DNA from: Vibrio casei | GTDB lineage: Bacteria > Pseudomonadota > Gammaproteobacteria > Enterobacterales > Vibrionaceae | Direction: 5' to 3' | Length of the DNA: 64,000 bases | NCBI RefSeq assembly: GCF_002218025.2 | Contig: NZ_AP018680.1 | Span: forward strand, 2,356,001 to 2,420,000 | In this document: piece by piece, positions 1 through 9,076 of the stretch | How positions within the stretch are numbered: the stretch's first letter is position 1 | Layout: every line of letters begins with the position of its first letter | Translations under genes and position numbers: made by a program | Notes under the pieces: generated by a model | The model's database searches: none | Told to the model about the DNA's origin: nothing | Seen by the model: the letters and a program-made list of their open reading frames with translations, nothing else

Positions 1-101
1 GGTGATGTTTTTCGTGCACGCGCGGGCCCAGCTTTTCGAGGTGACGAATCAGAAACCTTACGGCGAGAAGATGTGGTTGACGGTGTTTTTCGTGGTGCCA
101 T
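1..101 (-). CDS. mrcB: PBP1b (mrcB), N-terminal fragment cut by the window edge
   Basis: An open frame on the minus strand starts with ATG at 101 and runs off the window edge. The 33 visible residues begin MAPRKTPSTTSSRRK and are rich in Lys, Arg, Ser, Thr and Pro. This fits the basic cytoplasmic tail that precedes the single membrane anchor of class A penicillin-binding protein 1b, a bifunctional transglycosylase/transpeptidase. No catalytic domain lies inside the window, so the call rests on the tail composition and on position: mrcB follows hrpB on the same strand in E. coli and Vibrio. The ribosome-binding site is weak, with only an A-rich stretch before the ATG. Confidence 0.6.
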   Translation of the reverse strand, partial: MAPRKTPSTTSSRRKVSDSSPRKAGPARARKTS

Positions 102-139
102 CTTTTTTGGTGTGTTCAATGCATTGCCTTTACTTATTT

Positions 140-164
140 TTTGTAGCTTATATCTTGCTACAAA
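140..164. repeat. 8-bp inverted repeat between hrpB and mrcB
   Basis: Perfect arms TTTGTAGC (140-147) and GCTACAAA (157-164) are separated by 9 bp in the 116-bp hrpB-mrcB gap. The stem is not followed by a T-run on the minus strand, so it is not a clear intrinsic terminator. It could be an mRNA hairpin or an operator. Confidence 0.45.
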
Positions 165-217
165 CATCCATTGTTTATTGATCGCGCTTGCCATCAATCT
201 TCATTTTTCATCACTAA

Positions 218-2728
218 TTAGGGCTGAAAATGCCGTTTCATTTTTGTGGTTGCCACATGGTTTGCCGGATCATCAGGCCAGATATGTTTGGGATAACGGC
301 CTTTCATTTCCTTTTGTACTTCTTTGTATGAACCTTGCCAAAAACCAGCCAAATCTTGCGTTACCTGCAATGGGCGTTGGGCTGGTGATAATAATTCTAA
401 CACCAGTTTTTTCCGTCCTTGTGCTATCAGGGGGGAATCAGATTCACCGAACATTTCTTGCATTCGTACCGATAAAATAGGATCGCATTTTTCTTGATAA
501 CGAATGGCTTTGCGAGTCCCCGTAGGCAATTGATAATGAGTTGGTAACCAAGTATCAATCTCTTTATTCAACGGCCAACCAAGATAAGCCGAAAGCGCTT
601 GATGCACATCTATCTGCTTTATCTTGCTTATGGTATCTATTCCTACCATGTATGGTTCAAGCCAATGTTCGAGTTTTGCTAAAAGAATGTCATCACTCAC
701 ACCCGGCCAACCTTTATCAGGTAACCATTCAGTTGCATTTCTTATCCGTTGCAATAAGTTAGCACTCTTATCACTCCACGATAAACTTGATAAACCTTTT
801 CGACGGATAAAGTCTAAAATAGCCGCCTGAATCAAAGTAGGATCAATATGGGTGACATGGCGACGAGACAAAACTAACTGCCCAAAACATTGCTGTTGCT
901 CTGCTATCATCTTGCCTTTAGCGTCATCCCATTGCACCACATCTCTCTCAACAATACGATCAGGAAGAGCATCAATTAAGGCTGACCAATCAATATGAAT
1001 GGCTCGGAAGATTTGACTCGTCATCGATTGAGCATTTCGCATTAAATCAACCGCAATCAACCCTTCTTGATTCGATAAAGAACTCGACTCATCAATATAT
1101 GCCCCATGCCCATTGGCTAATAGATATTGTCCTGAGGAATGGCGACGGCGCATCGCCACACGATCGGGAAAGGCCATAGCAATGCACACCGCCAATAAGT
1201 CAGCATCGACCTTTTTTAACTCAAAGGCTAGGTTTAACCCAAAGCTTATACTACAGCGCCTCGCCAACTGCTGACTACGGCGAGTCAGCATGGCCGTTTT
1301 ACTGTGTTGATTTTGCTGCCAACGATGCCAATCATGACTAATATCAAGACTGTTTCTTTCGGGCTCTTCTAGTAATGCAACAGACGCTAATGCCGCTTGT
1401 AGGTAAGCTTCACCTCGAACGTTAGCATGGCTTAACATCGCGGCGTAACGAGGCTCTATTCCCAGTGTTTGACTTTGTGTAGCAAGCTTAGTTAACTGCC
1501 CTTGCGGATTAAGCAAACCAAGCTGAATTAATAACTGTTTTGCTTGTTGCAAATGCGGCGCTGGAGGCAAATCAAGCCAACTTAACTCATCAACCTGTGA
1601 TGTTCCCCATTGCAGTAATTCCATTTGCAGTGATGTTAAATCACTCCTTAAAATTTCAGCTTGTGGCACAATCGGTTGGCGCTTTAAACTTTCTTCACTG
1701 TACATTCGAAAGCAAATGCCCGGCTCTAAACGTCCTGCTCGCCCAGCCCGCTGCTGCGCCGACGATTGAGCAATGATGTTTTCCTCTAAACGAGTAATCC
1801 CCGTTTTAGGATCAAACCTAGCAACTCTCTCTAAGCCACTGTCGACGACGAGGCGGATCCCTTCAATAGTCAAACTGGTTTCAGCAATATTGGTTGCTAA
1901 AACGATTTTACGGCGTCCTAATGTCGATGGGGTAATCGCCATTTGCTCAGCTTGGCTATCGAGTTGCCCATACAAAGGGCACACATCAATATCATCACTG
2001 AACAAAACATACTCTTCAGTTAGACGTCGATACAATTGCTTAATATCACCAACACTTGGCAAAAAAACCAACATCGATCCGGTTTCTTGATCCATCCATT
2101 GTGGAATAATTTTCGCCAATCGAGGAACAAGATATTGATTGGCTTGCAAAGGAAAATAATGGTATTCAATCGGGAAACCACGGCCTTGAGATTCAACATA
2201 ATGCGCCAGTGGTAACAAACGGCATAAAGCATTTTGATCCAGTGTTGCCGACATGATTAACAAGGTAAGGTCATCTCGTAAAGCTTGTTGAATCTCCAAA
2301 CAAAAAGCCAAAGCCGTATCAGCATGAATACTGCGTTCATGAAATTCATCAAAAATGATCAGATCAACTCCATTCAATTCAGGATCAGATTGAATCATTC
2401 GTGTCATGACCCCTTCGGTAACAATCTCTAAGCGCGTTTTCGTACTCACTTTACTTTCACCGCGAATGCGAAAGCCGACCGTTTCACCCACCTTTTCACC
2501 GAATTGCCTTGCCAAGTAACGAGCAATATTTCTTGCCGCCAATCGGCGAGGCTCCATCATGATGATTTTGCCTTGCCCCAAGTCACCAACTTGCATCTTA
2601 CGCAAAATTTGCAAAGGCAAATAGGTCGATTTCCCCGCACCGGGAGCAGCTTTCAAAATCACCTGATGATGACTTTCTATTGCATCAAGTAGCTCAGACA
2701 TGACGCTAATAATTGGCAATTGTGACAA
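218..2728 (-). CDS. hrpB: ATP-dependent RNA helicase HrpB (DEAH/RHA type)
   Basis: An 836-residue superfamily 2 helicase, close to the E. coli HrpB length of about 810. The P-loop GAGKST is at about residues 30-35, the DEFH box (motif II) at 127-130, SAT (motif III) at 160-162, and the motif VI sequence QRAGRAGR near residue 330. The HrpB-specific C-terminal domain follows. In the family these are cytoplasmic DEAH-type proteins with a poorly defined physiological role, and HrpB is usually dispensable. It is divergent from sfsA (139 bp apart) and upstream of mrcB on the same strand. The GenBank-strand sequence of the gene is fully antisense to several open frames that are shadows. Confidence 0.97.
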   Translation of the reverse strand: MSQLPIISVMSELLDAIESHHQVILKAAPGAGKSTYLPLQILRKMQVGDLGQGKIIMMEPRRLAARNIARYLARQFGEKVGETVGFRIRGESKVSTKTRLEIVTEGVMTRMIQSDPELNGVDLIIFDEFHERSIHADTALAFCLEIQQALRDDLTLLIMSATLDQNALCRLLPLAHYVESQGRGFPIEYHYFPLQANQYLVPRLAKIIPQWMDQETGSMLVFLPSVGDIKQLYRRLTEEYVLFSDDIDVCPLYGQLDSQAEQMAITPSTLGRRKIVLATNIAETSLTIEGIRLVVDSGLERVARFDPKTGITRLEENIIAQSSAQQRAGRAGRLEPGICFRMYSEESLKRQPIVPQAEILRSDLTSLQMELLQWGTSQVDELSWLDLPPAPHLQQAKQLLIQLGLLNPQGQLTKLATQSQTLGIEPRYAAMLSHANVRGEAYLQAALASVALLEEPERNSLDISHDWHRWQQNQHSKTAMLTRRSQQLARRCSISFGLNLAFELKKVDADLLAVCIAMAFPDRVAMRRRHSSGQYLLANGHGAYIDESSSLSNQEGLIAVDLMRNAQSMTSQIFRAIHIDWSALIDALPDRIVERDVVQWDDAKGKMIAEQQQCFGQLVLSRRHVTHIDPTLIQAAILDFIRRKGLSSLSWSDKSANLLQRIRNATEWLPDKGWPGVSDDILLAKLEHWLEPYMVGIDTISKIKQIDVHQALSAYLGWPLNKEIDTWLPTHYQLPTGTRKAIRYQEKCDPILSVRMQEMFGESDSPLIAQGRKKLVLELLSPAQRPLQVTQDLAGFWQGSYKEVQKEMKGRYPKHIWPDDPANHVATTKMKRHFQP

Positions 2729-2866
2729 TCGAAGATCCTTATGTCATGATTTAAACGCTGCGATTCTACCCAATAATCAGAACGGATACCAAAAAACCAC
2801 TTTGGTCGCCAAACACCCTCGAATACAAAAGCAGCTTTAATACTCAACACCACGCAAGGATAGATG

Positions 2867-3595
2867 ATGAAATTCACCCCACCATTACAATCGGCCACTT
2901 TAATCAAACGTTATAAACGCTTTTTAGCGGATGTGACTCTGCCCAATGGTGAAGAGAAAACCATGCATTGCGCAAATACCGGCGCCATGACAGGTTGCGC
3001 TGATACCGGTAATACCATTTGGTACTCCACCTCAGACAATGCTAAACGAAAATACCCTAATAGCTGGGAAATTTCAGTCAATTCTAAAGGCGATCACATT
3101 TGCGTCAATACGGCTCGGGCGAACACATTGGTGACCGAAGCCATTAATCAACAACACATACCAGAATTACTCGGTTATGATAATTTGCGCACAGAAGTAA
3201 AATATGGCCAAGAAAATAGTCGCATCGATATCTTGTTAGAAACCAGTGATGCTCTCCAACGACCACCTTGCTATATTGAAGTAAAAAGCGTGACGCTACT
3301 CGATGAAAAGAATGGCACAGGCCGCGGTTATTTTCCCGACGCGATCACATTGAGAGGCCAAAAACATTTGCGAGAGCTGATGGAAGTGGTTGAATCAGGT
3401 CAAAGAGCGGTGCTTTTTTTCGCTGTTTTACATACAGGGATTGAAAACGTCTCTAGCGCACACCATATTGATGCGGATTATTCACAACTTTTAAAACAAG
3501 CAAAAGACATTGGGGTCGAGGTGATTTGCTACCAAGCTGATATATCACCACAACAAATGAAATTAACCTCTGCCATTGAATTTATAGACAACTGA
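2867..3595 (+). CDS. sfsA: SfsA, sugar fermentation stimulation / DNA-binding protein
   Basis: A 242-residue SfsA-family protein (E. coli 234). The N-terminus MKFTPPLQ matches the family start, and the C-terminal nuclease-like core carries the SRIDILLE and YIEVKSVTL segments typical of the restriction-endonuclease-like fold. Two ATGs are adjacent at 2864 and 2867. The second is chosen because AAGGA at 2856-2860 is then 6 nt away, and because it matches homologues. SfsA was described in E. coli as a stimulator of maltose gene expression, but its biochemical role is unsettled. The gene lies upstream of dksA, as in E. coli. Confidence 0.95.
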   Translation: MKFTPPLQSATLIKRYKRFLADVTLPNGEEKTMHCANTGAMTGCADTGNTIWYSTSDNAKRKYPNSWEISVNSKGDHICVNTARANTLVTEAINQQHIPELLGYDNLRTEVKYGQENSRIDILLETSDALQRPPCYIEVKSVTLLDEKNGTGRGYFPDAITLRGQKHLRELMEVVESGQRAVLFFAVLHTGIENVSSAHHIDADYSQLLKQAKDIGVEVICYQADISPQQMKLTSAIEFIDN

Positions 3596-3647
3596 TTCTA
3601 TAAATAAAAATCTTGGCATGTAAAATCACATTCAACAATCTATTTGT

Positions 3648-3676
3648 TTGCCAATGAAGATTCTTTCTGCTATATG
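3648..3676 (+). promoter_or_regulatory. Predicted sigma70 promoter of dksA
   Basis: TTGCCA (3648-3653), a 17-bp spacer and TATATG (3671-3676) lie 53 bp before the dksA start codon. The motif spacing is ideal. No experimental start site is known to me. Confidence 0.55.
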
Positions 3677-3729
3677 TACCGCCCTTAATTAACCAGCGAC
3701 TGGTTAAAAGGAGCAAGTAGGAGCGCTGT

Positions 3730-4179
3730 ATGCCAGAACTAACTAAGAAAAAAACGCTAGGCATTCTAGCCATTGCGGGTGTTGAGCCATACCAAGAAAC
3801 AGCTGGTGAAGAATACATGTCACCAGAGCAAATGGCTCACTTTACAAAGATTCTAAAAGCATGGCGTGACCAACTTCGTGAAGAAGTTAGCCGCACTATG
3901 AGCCACATGAAAGATGAAGCCTCAAACTTCCCAGATCCGGTTGACCGTGCATCTCAAGAAGAAGAGTTTAGCCTAGAGTTACGTAACCGTGACCGTGAGC
4001 GTCGCTTAATCAAAAAAATCGAAAAAACTTTGATGAAAATCGAAGAAGATGATTTCGGTTTTTGTGAATCTTGTGGTGTTGAAATCGGCATTCGCCGTTT
4101 AGAAGCAAGACCAACAGCCGACCTATGTATCGACTGTAAAACACTTGCCGAGCTAAAAGAAAAGCAAATGCAAGGTTAA
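3730..4179 (+). CDS. dksA: RNA polymerase-binding transcription factor DksA
   Basis: A 149-residue protein, full length for DksA. The coiled coil that enters the RNA polymerase secondary channel has the expected acidic tip, DPVDRA, with D69 and D72 at its end. A four-cysteine zinc finger follows (C112, C115, C133, C136). Together with ppGpp, DksA adjusts transcription of ribosomal and biosynthetic promoters. It has its own promoter and an AAGGAG-like site upstream (AAAAGGAGC at about 3708). A hairpin terminator follows the gene, and gluQ comes next, as in E. coli. Confidence 0.98.
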   Translation: MPELTKKKTLGILAIAGVEPYQETAGEEYMSPEQMAHFTKILKAWRDQLREEVSRTMSHMKDEASNFPDPVDRASQEEEFSLELRNRDRERRLIKKIEKTLMKIEEDDFGFCESCGVEIGIRRLEARPTADLCIDCKTLAELKEKQMQG

Positions 4180-4190
4180 GAACCCAACCA

Positions 4191-4234
4191 AGCATGAAAA
4201 CCCGACTTGATTAAGCTTGCCGGGCTTTCATGCT
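4191..4234 (+). terminator. Hairpin terminator after dksA
   Basis: Arms at 4191-4204 and 4221-4234 (AGCATGAAA..CCCG with CGGGCTTTCATGCT) form a 13-pair stem with one mismatch. A T-rich but interrupted stretch follows (GTTTTATTTTA). The hairpin covers a TTG at 4207 that opens the gluQ frame, which argues against that TTG as the start. Confidence 0.65.
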
Positions 4235-4257
4235 CCGTTGTGTTTTATTTTATTACC

Positions 4258-5133
4258 ATGTCTTACATTGGTCGTTTTGCACCCTCTCCTTCAGGGCCAC
4301 TTCATTTTGGTTCGCTCGTTGCCGCATTCGGCAGTTACTTCCAAGCTAAATCTCAACATGGCCAATGGCTCGTTCGCATTGAAGATCTTGATCCTCCTCG
4401 TGAAATGCCAGGGGCATCCAGTCTCATATTAAAAACGCTTGAATCGTATGGACTACACTGGGATAAAAGCGTCACTTATCAAAGCGAACGTCACCAACGT
4501 TACCAAGAGCAGATCGAGAACTGGTTGGTAAGCGGTTTAGCTTACTATTGCCAATGTACCCGTAAGCAAATCAAACAAAACGGTGGTTTTTATCCTGGCA
4601 CTTGTCGCCACAAAAATTTGAATGTACCTAATGACTGCTCCGTTCGTTTACATGTTCAAGAGCCGATAGAGTATTTTATCGATCAAAAACACGGACTCAT
4701 TAATATTCCCCATCAACTTGCGCAAGAAGATTTTATTATCAAGCGTCGAGATGGCTTATTTGCTTATAACCTTGCTGTGGTCTTAGATGATATAGATCAA
4801 GGTGTCACAGAAGTTGTCAGAGGGGCCGATTTAATCGAACCTACAGGTAGGCAAATTAATCTATATCGTTATTTAAACCACCCAGAAATAAAATACGTTC
4901 ATTTACCGCTCGCCGTTGATTTACATGGCAATAAATTATCAAAACAAAACCATGCACCCGCGGTCAATATTCATTCACCAAAAGAAACCTTAATTCAGGT
5001 TATGATCTTTTTAGGGTTTGAATTACCAAACGATTTTAAATTCGCCAGTGTTGAACAAATGATTGAATGGGGATGCCAACATTGGTCATTACAGCAATTA
5101 CCAGACTCATTAAGCATCATTCCCAATCATTGA
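4258..5133 (+). CDS. gluQ: Glutamyl-Q tRNA(Asp) synthetase
   Basis: A 291-residue shortened glutamyl-tRNA synthetase paralogue that attaches glutamate to queuosine in the anticodon of tRNA(Asp). The start MSYIGRFAPSPSG carries the class I motif, with SGPLHFGSL as the HIGH-like signature. Zinc-ligand cysteines occur in the CQCTRKQ and GTCRHK segments, and KLSKQNHAP is the KMSKS equivalent. The anticodon-binding domain of true GluRS is absent, as is normal for GluQ. ATG 4258 is chosen over a TTG 51 nt upstream because the latter lies inside the dksA terminator and adds 17 residues not seen in the family. The gene is between dksA and pcnB, as in E. coli. Confidence 0.96.
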   Translation: MSYIGRFAPSPSGPLHFGSLVAAFGSYFQAKSQHGQWLVRIEDLDPPREMPGASSLILKTLESYGLHWDKSVTYQSERHQRYQEQIENWLVSGLAYYCQCTRKQIKQNGGFYPGTCRHKNLNVPNDCSVRLHVQEPIEYFIDQKHGLINIPHQLAQEDFIIKRRDGLFAYNLAVVLDDIDQGVTEVVRGADLIEPTGRQINLYRYLNHPEIKYVHLPLAVDLHGNKLSKQNHAPAVNIHSPKETLIQVMIFLGFELPNDFKFASVEQMIEWGCQHWSLQQLPDSLSIIPNH

Positions 5134-5287
5134 AGTACGAACTTAGCGACTTCCCCATTCTAAAATAGTTCAACCTAGGCTATTATTGGCACAACTTTTT
5201 CTGTATTCAATTTCTGTACAGTTTTCAAAATTTCACTCTCGCTTTGAACAGATTCAACTGGATCATGGCGGCGTTAACGAAACTACC

Positions 5288-5300
5288 GAGGTGGGTTATT
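5288..5300 (+). promoter_or_regulatory. Ribosome-binding site and AUU start of pcnB
   Basis: GAGGTG at 5288-5293 is a six-base match to the anti-Shine-Dalgarno complement, and the ATT codon at 5298-5300 is 6 nt beyond GAGG. This site decides the pcnB start: the other in-frame candidates, TTG 5244 and ATG 5265, have no comparable sequence in front of them. Confidence 0.65.
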
Positions 5301-6707
5301 TTCACTCAAGCTGCTAATTTGTGTCGTAAAATTTTTTCAAGCACAAACAAAGATCAAAAAAGTTCCAATCTAGATAGCTCAAATGGAGAAGTTAGTCTGA
5401 ACATCATCACTCGCTCAGAGCATACGATTTCACGGGCACATATCAGCGAAAATGCGCTCAAGGTACTGTACCGACTACATAATAACGGTTACGACGCTTT
5501 CCTTGTCGGCGGTGGTGTGCGTGACATTCTGCTTGATAAAGAACCCAAAGATTTTGATATCGCCACCAATGCCACCCCAGAACAAATTAAACAACTTTTT
5601 CGTAACTGCCGCTTGATTGGACGCCGCTTCCGCTTAGCACACATCATGTTTGGGCGAGACATTATTGAAGTCGCAACATTTCGTGGTCACCATCAAGAAC
5701 CAGAAAAAAATCAATCATCTCAATCGAAAGAAGGCATGTTATTACGAGATAACGTATATGGCACGGTTGAAGAAGATGCTGAACGCCGAGATTTCACCGT
5801 AAATGCGATGTACTACAATATCGCTGATTTTAGTATTCACGACTACGCCAATGGCGTACAAGATCTAAAAGATGGCATCATTCGAATGATTGGCGATCCA
5901 GAGACTCGTTATCGTGAAGATCCTGTCAGAATGATCCGAGCTATTCGTTTTGCCGCCAAATTAGACATGAAAATAGCGCCATCAACCGCCACACCAATAC
6001 GGGAACTTGCGCACTTGATGACCAGTGTCCCTGCGGCCCGTTTATTTGAAGAATCATTAAAGTTGCTTCAATCCGGACAAGGTTTAAAAACGTACAATTT
6101 ACTGCGTGAATACGATCTGTTCTCAGCATTATTTCCAAGCGTTGCTCGTCACTTCACTGAAGATGAAAACTCTCACGTCGAGCAAATGATTGAGATTGTA
6201 TTAAACTCGACCGATAAGCGCATCAATGAAGGTAAGCGTATTAACCCGGCCTTTATGTTTGCGGCTTTCTTATGGTACCCCTTGCAACAGCTTGCGAAAG
6301 ATTTAATGGATGAACGTAAGTTCAGCTATTACGACGCAATTATGACAGCAAGTAATACAATTTTAGATCAACAAGTTAAACAACTGGCCATTCCTCGCCG
6401 ACATACCGCAACCATTCGTGACATTTGGCAATTACAGCTACGCCTCACTCGTCGAACTGGAAAGCGAGCCTTCCAAATGCTTGAGCTGAACAAGTTCAGA
6501 GCAGGCTTTGATATGCTCGAAATGCGAGGTCAAATCGAAGAAGGTCAAACCGAAGAATTAGCATGTTGGTGGCAAGAATTTCAAGATGCGCCTTCGGTTC
6601 ACCGTCAAAATATGGTGCAAGCACTCGGTAACCCCAAACCAACAGGAAAACGTCGAAAACGCCCATACAATAAACGTAAAACAACTAAGCCAAGGTCTCA
6701 AGAATGA
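5298..6707 (+). CDS. pcnB: Poly(A) polymerase I, probably starting at AUU
   Basis: A 469-residue nucleotidyltransferase of the tRNA-nucleotidyltransferase/poly(A) polymerase family. It adds 3' poly(A) tails that promote RNA decay. The nucleotidyltransferase signature is LVGGGVRDILLDKEPKDFDI, with the catalytic acidic pair in DFD. RRFRLAHI and EEDAERRDFTVNA segments follow, and the C-terminus is very basic (GKRRKRPYNKRKT). From ATT 5298 the protein reads (M)FTQAANLCRK, which aligns residue for residue with the E. coli start MFTRVANFCRK, where AUU is the established start codon. In-frame ATG 5265 and TTG 5244 would add 11 or 18 residues without homologues. The 3' end overlaps folK by 4 bp (ATGA), which indicates translational coupling. 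Confidence 0.95.
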   Translation: MFTQAANLCRKIFSSTNKDQKSSNLDSSNGEVSLNIITRSEHTISRAHISENALKVLYRLHNNGYDAFLVGGGVRDILLDKEPKDFDIATNATPEQIKQLFRNCRLIGRRFRLAHIMFGRDIIEVATFRGHHQEPEKNQSSQSKEGMLLRDNVYGTVEEDAERRDFTVNAMYYNIADFSIHDYANGVQDLKDGIIRMIGDPETRYREDPVRMIRAIRFAAKLDMKIAPSTATPIRELAHLMTSVPAARLFEESLKLLQSGQGLKTYNLLREYDLFSALFPSVARHFTEDENSHVEQMIEIVLNSTDKRINEGKRINPAFMFAAFLWYPLQQLAKDLMDERKFSYYDAIMTASNTILDQQVKQLAIPRRHTATIRDIWQLQLRLTRRTGKRAFQMLELNKFRAGFDMLEMRGQIEEGQTEELACWWQEFQDAPSVHRQNMVQALGNPKPTGKRRKRPYNKRKTTKPRSQE

Positions 6708-7195
6708 TTACCGCCTATATTGCCATAGGCAGTAATTTATCCAATCCAGTTGAACAAGCAAATAACGCCATTGAAGCGCTTGTTCAACATCCAGATATAC
6801 ATTTAGTGGCTTGTTCGTCGTTGTACAGCAGCACGCCAATGGGGCCACAAGATCAACCCGATTACATTAATGCAGTGGCAAAAATCCACACTGAATTATC
6901 TCCACTTGCATTACTTGATTGCACTCAAGCCATTGAACAAAATCAAGGACGAGAGCGTAAAGAAGAACGCTGGGGACCACGTAGCTTAGATCTTGATATT
7001 GTCTTATACGGCAATGAGGTCATCGATAGTGAGCGTTTAACCATTCCTCACTACGGCATGAAAGTCCGTGAGTTCGTCCTTTATCCACTATTTGAAATCG
7101 CCCCTCAATTACAACTCCCTGATGGAACAGAGCTCTTAGCGCTACTTCAACAAGTTAGTCGCAATGGGCTCACTATTTGGCAAGCTCAGCAATAA
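6704..7195 (+). CDS. folK: HPPK, 6-hydroxymethyl-7,8-dihydropterin pyrophosphokinase
   Basis: A 163-residue folate-pathway enzyme that transfers pyrophosphate from ATP to hydroxymethyl-dihydropterin. The GSNL motif is at residues 9-12 and the signature RWGPRSLDLDI at about 89-99, with the two magnesium-binding aspartates D96 and D98. The start codon overlaps the pcnB stop (ATGA at 6704-6707), the same coupling as in E. coli. panB begins 42 bp downstream, so pcnB, folK, panB and panC may share a transcript. Confidence 0.97.
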   Translation: MITAYIAIGSNLSNPVEQANNAIEALVQHPDIHLVACSSLYSSTPMGPQDQPDYINAVAKIHTELSPLALLDCTQAIEQNQGRERKEERWGPRSLDLDIVLYGNEVIDSERLTIPHYGMKVREFVLYPLFEIAPQLQLPDGTELLALLQQVSRNGLTIWQAQQ

Positions 7196-7237
7196 GATCA
7201 TCCCCTTGCTCGCGCTTACCTAATAAAGGACATAATG

Positions 7238-8032
7238 ATGAAAAAAGTTTCAATTAATACCTTAATGAAGTGGAAACAAGAAAGTCGAAAATTTGCCACC
7301 TCTACCGCTTACGATGCCAGCTTTTCTCAACTATTTGAACAGCAAGAAGTGCCGCTACTTTTGGTTGGCGACTCATTAGGCATGGTCTTACAGGGTCAAG
7401 AAAGTACGCTTCCTGTGACAATTGAAGATATTGCTTACCACACTCGCTGCGTTCGTGCAGGAAGCCCTAACACCCTATTGGTGGCTGACATGCCATTCAT
7501 GAGCTACGCCACACCAGAGCAAGCTTGCCAAGAAGCCGCGACGCTAATGCGTGCGGGGGCCAATATGGTAAAAATCGAAGGTGGTAGTTGGTTAATTGAA
7601 ACGGTCAAACAATTGACTGAACGCTCCGTCCCGGTTTGTGCCCACCTTGGTTTAACCCCACAATCCGTCAATATTTTTGGTGGTTTTCGTATTCAAGGGC
7701 GCGAACAAGCAAAAGCAGATCAAATGATAAAAGATGCAATTGCACTTCAAGATTCCGGCGCGCAACTTTTAGTGTTAGAATGCGTGCCAACCAGCCTTGC
7801 CAAGCGCATTACTCATGAGCTGACTATTCCAGTTATCGGTATTGGTGCAGGCAAAGAAACGGATGGGCAAATTCTTGTCATGCATGACATGTTTGGTATC
7901 TCAGCCAATTATATGCCTAAGTTTTCTAAAAACTTTTTAGCCGAAACGGGCAGTATGCAAAAAGCCATTCAACAATATGTTCAAGATGTTGAATCGGGCG
8001 TATTCCCAGGCTCAGAACACAGTTTTGAATAA
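7238..8032 (+). CDS. panB: 3-methyl-2-oxobutanoate hydroxymethyltransferase
   Basis: A 264-residue enzyme of pantothenate synthesis, forming ketopantoate from alpha-ketoisovalerate and methylenetetrahydrofolate. VGDSLGM at about 43-49 holds the metal ligand D45, D84 is the second metal aspartate (LVADMPF), and E181 in VLECVP is the catalytic glutamate. Tandem ATGs occur at 7235 and 7238. The second sits 7 nt from AAAGGA and matches the Vibrio/E. coli N-terminus (MKK..). panC lies 59 bp downstream. Confidence 0.97.
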   Translation: MKKVSINTLMKWKQESRKFATSTAYDASFSQLFEQQEVPLLLVGDSLGMVLQGQESTLPVTIEDIAYHTRCVRAGSPNTLLVADMPFMSYATPEQACQEAATLMRAGANMVKIEGGSWLIETVKQLTERSVPVCAHLGLTPQSVNIFGGFRIQGREQAKADQMIKDAIALQDSGAQLLVLECVPTSLAKRITHELTIPVIGIGAGKETDGQILVMHDMFGISANYMPKFSKNFLAETGSMQKAIQQYVQDVESGVFPGSEHSFE

Positions 8033-8091
8033 CATCTGAACGTTGACGTTAATAATAGATCAACCCAGATACCGTCGAAAAAGGAACAAAT

Positions 8092-8970
8092 ATGCAAACT
8101 TTTGCTGATATTGTCTCATTAAGAGACCAGCTAAAAAGTGCTCGTCGAGATGGTCGTCGTATCGCTTTTGTCCCAACGATGGGCAACTTACATGAAGGTC
8201 ATCTCACCTTAGTGCGAAAAGCACGTGAGCATGCTGATCTCATCGTGGTGAGTATTTTTATCAACCCAATGCAATTTGAACGCGCTGATGACTTAAATAA
8301 CTACCCAAGAACCTTAGAAGATGACTTAAGTAAATTAAATGGTGAAGCGGTAGATTTCGTTTTCACGCCAACCCCTGAAATTATGTACCCAGAGGGATTA
8401 GATAAACATACCTTTGTGGAAGTACCAGGATTATCACACATGCTTGAAGGCGCTTCTCGTCCTGGGCATTTTCGTGGTGTCAGCACCATAGTCACCAAGT
8501 TATTTAATATAGTACAACCTGATGTGGCTTGTTTTGGTGAAAAAGACTACCAACAATTAGCTGTGATCCAAAAAATGGTCACAGATCTTGCTATGGATAT
8601 TGACGTCATAGGCGTACCTACCGTACGTGAATTAGACGGCTTAGCCATGAGTTCTCGCAACACTCGGCTAACATTGAGTGAGCGACAACGTGCCCCGGTA
8701 CTAGCTCGAACCATGCGTTGGGTAGGCAGCCAATTACGTGGGGGTCGACAAGATTACACCTCGTTAATTGAAGATGCACAAGATCAATTACGAGCAGCAG
8801 ATCTGGAACCGGATGATATTTTCATTCGCGACGCTAGCACATTACAACTTCCTAACGAAGATAGTACACACCTCATTGTATTAATGGCCGCGCACCTTGG
8901 GCAAGTTCGTTTAATTGATAACATCATGGTTGAATTGACCAACAATTCAAATGATGGTGAAGAAGAATAA
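8092..8970 (+). CDS. panC: Pantothenate synthetase
   Basis: A 292-residue cytoplasmic ligase joining pantoate and beta-alanine with ATP. The adenylate-forming fold shows [10 protein letters not shown] (HEGH at 34-37), GEKDYQQL and the KMSKS-like MSSRNTRL segment. AAAAAGGAAC precedes the ATG by 7 nt. It is the last gene of the panBC unit and is followed by a strong terminator shared with the convergent yadH. panD is not in the window. Confidence 0.97.
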   Translation: MQTFADIVSLRDQLKSARRDGRRIAFVPTMGNLHEGHLTLVRKAREHADLIVVSIFINPMQFERADDLNNYPRTLEDDLSKLNGEAVDFVFTPTPEIMYPEGLDKHTFVEVPGLSHMLEGASRPGHFRGVSTIVTKLFNIVQPDVACFGEKDYQQLAVIQKMVTDLAMDIDVIGVPTVRELDGLAMSSRNTRLTLSERQRAPVLARTMRWVGSQLRGGRQDYTSLIEDAQDQLRAADLEPDDIFIRDASTLQLPNEDSTHLIVLMAAHLGQVRLIDNIMVELTNNSNDGEEE

Positions 8971-9015
8971 TACCAATGGTACTTACTAGCTAGTTAGAAA
9001 CTACGTAAGGAAAAG

Positions 9016-9048
9016 TCCCGCTATGGCATCAACCATCGCGGGATTTTT
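9016..9048 (+). terminator. Terminator between panC and yadH
   Basis: TCCCGC..ATGG and CCAT.CGCGGGA form a hairpin (9016-9043) followed by TTTTTT on the plus strand. Preceding A residues give a shorter T-run on the minus strand, so it may serve both convergent genes. Confidence 0.8.
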
Positions 9049-9076
9049 TATTTAAGCTAAGTAATAATAGAGTCCA

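Noticed and set aside
73..480. Plus-strand frame of 135 codons
   Set aside because: It is antisense to the hrpB 3' end and the mrcB gap, with no ribosome site and no recognisable family.
4207..4257. TTG start for gluQ
   Set aside because: It lies inside the dksA terminator stem, and the added residues have no homologues.
5160..5215. TGGCAC stretch before pcnB as a sigma54 -24 element
   Set aside because: The matching GC at -12 is absent.
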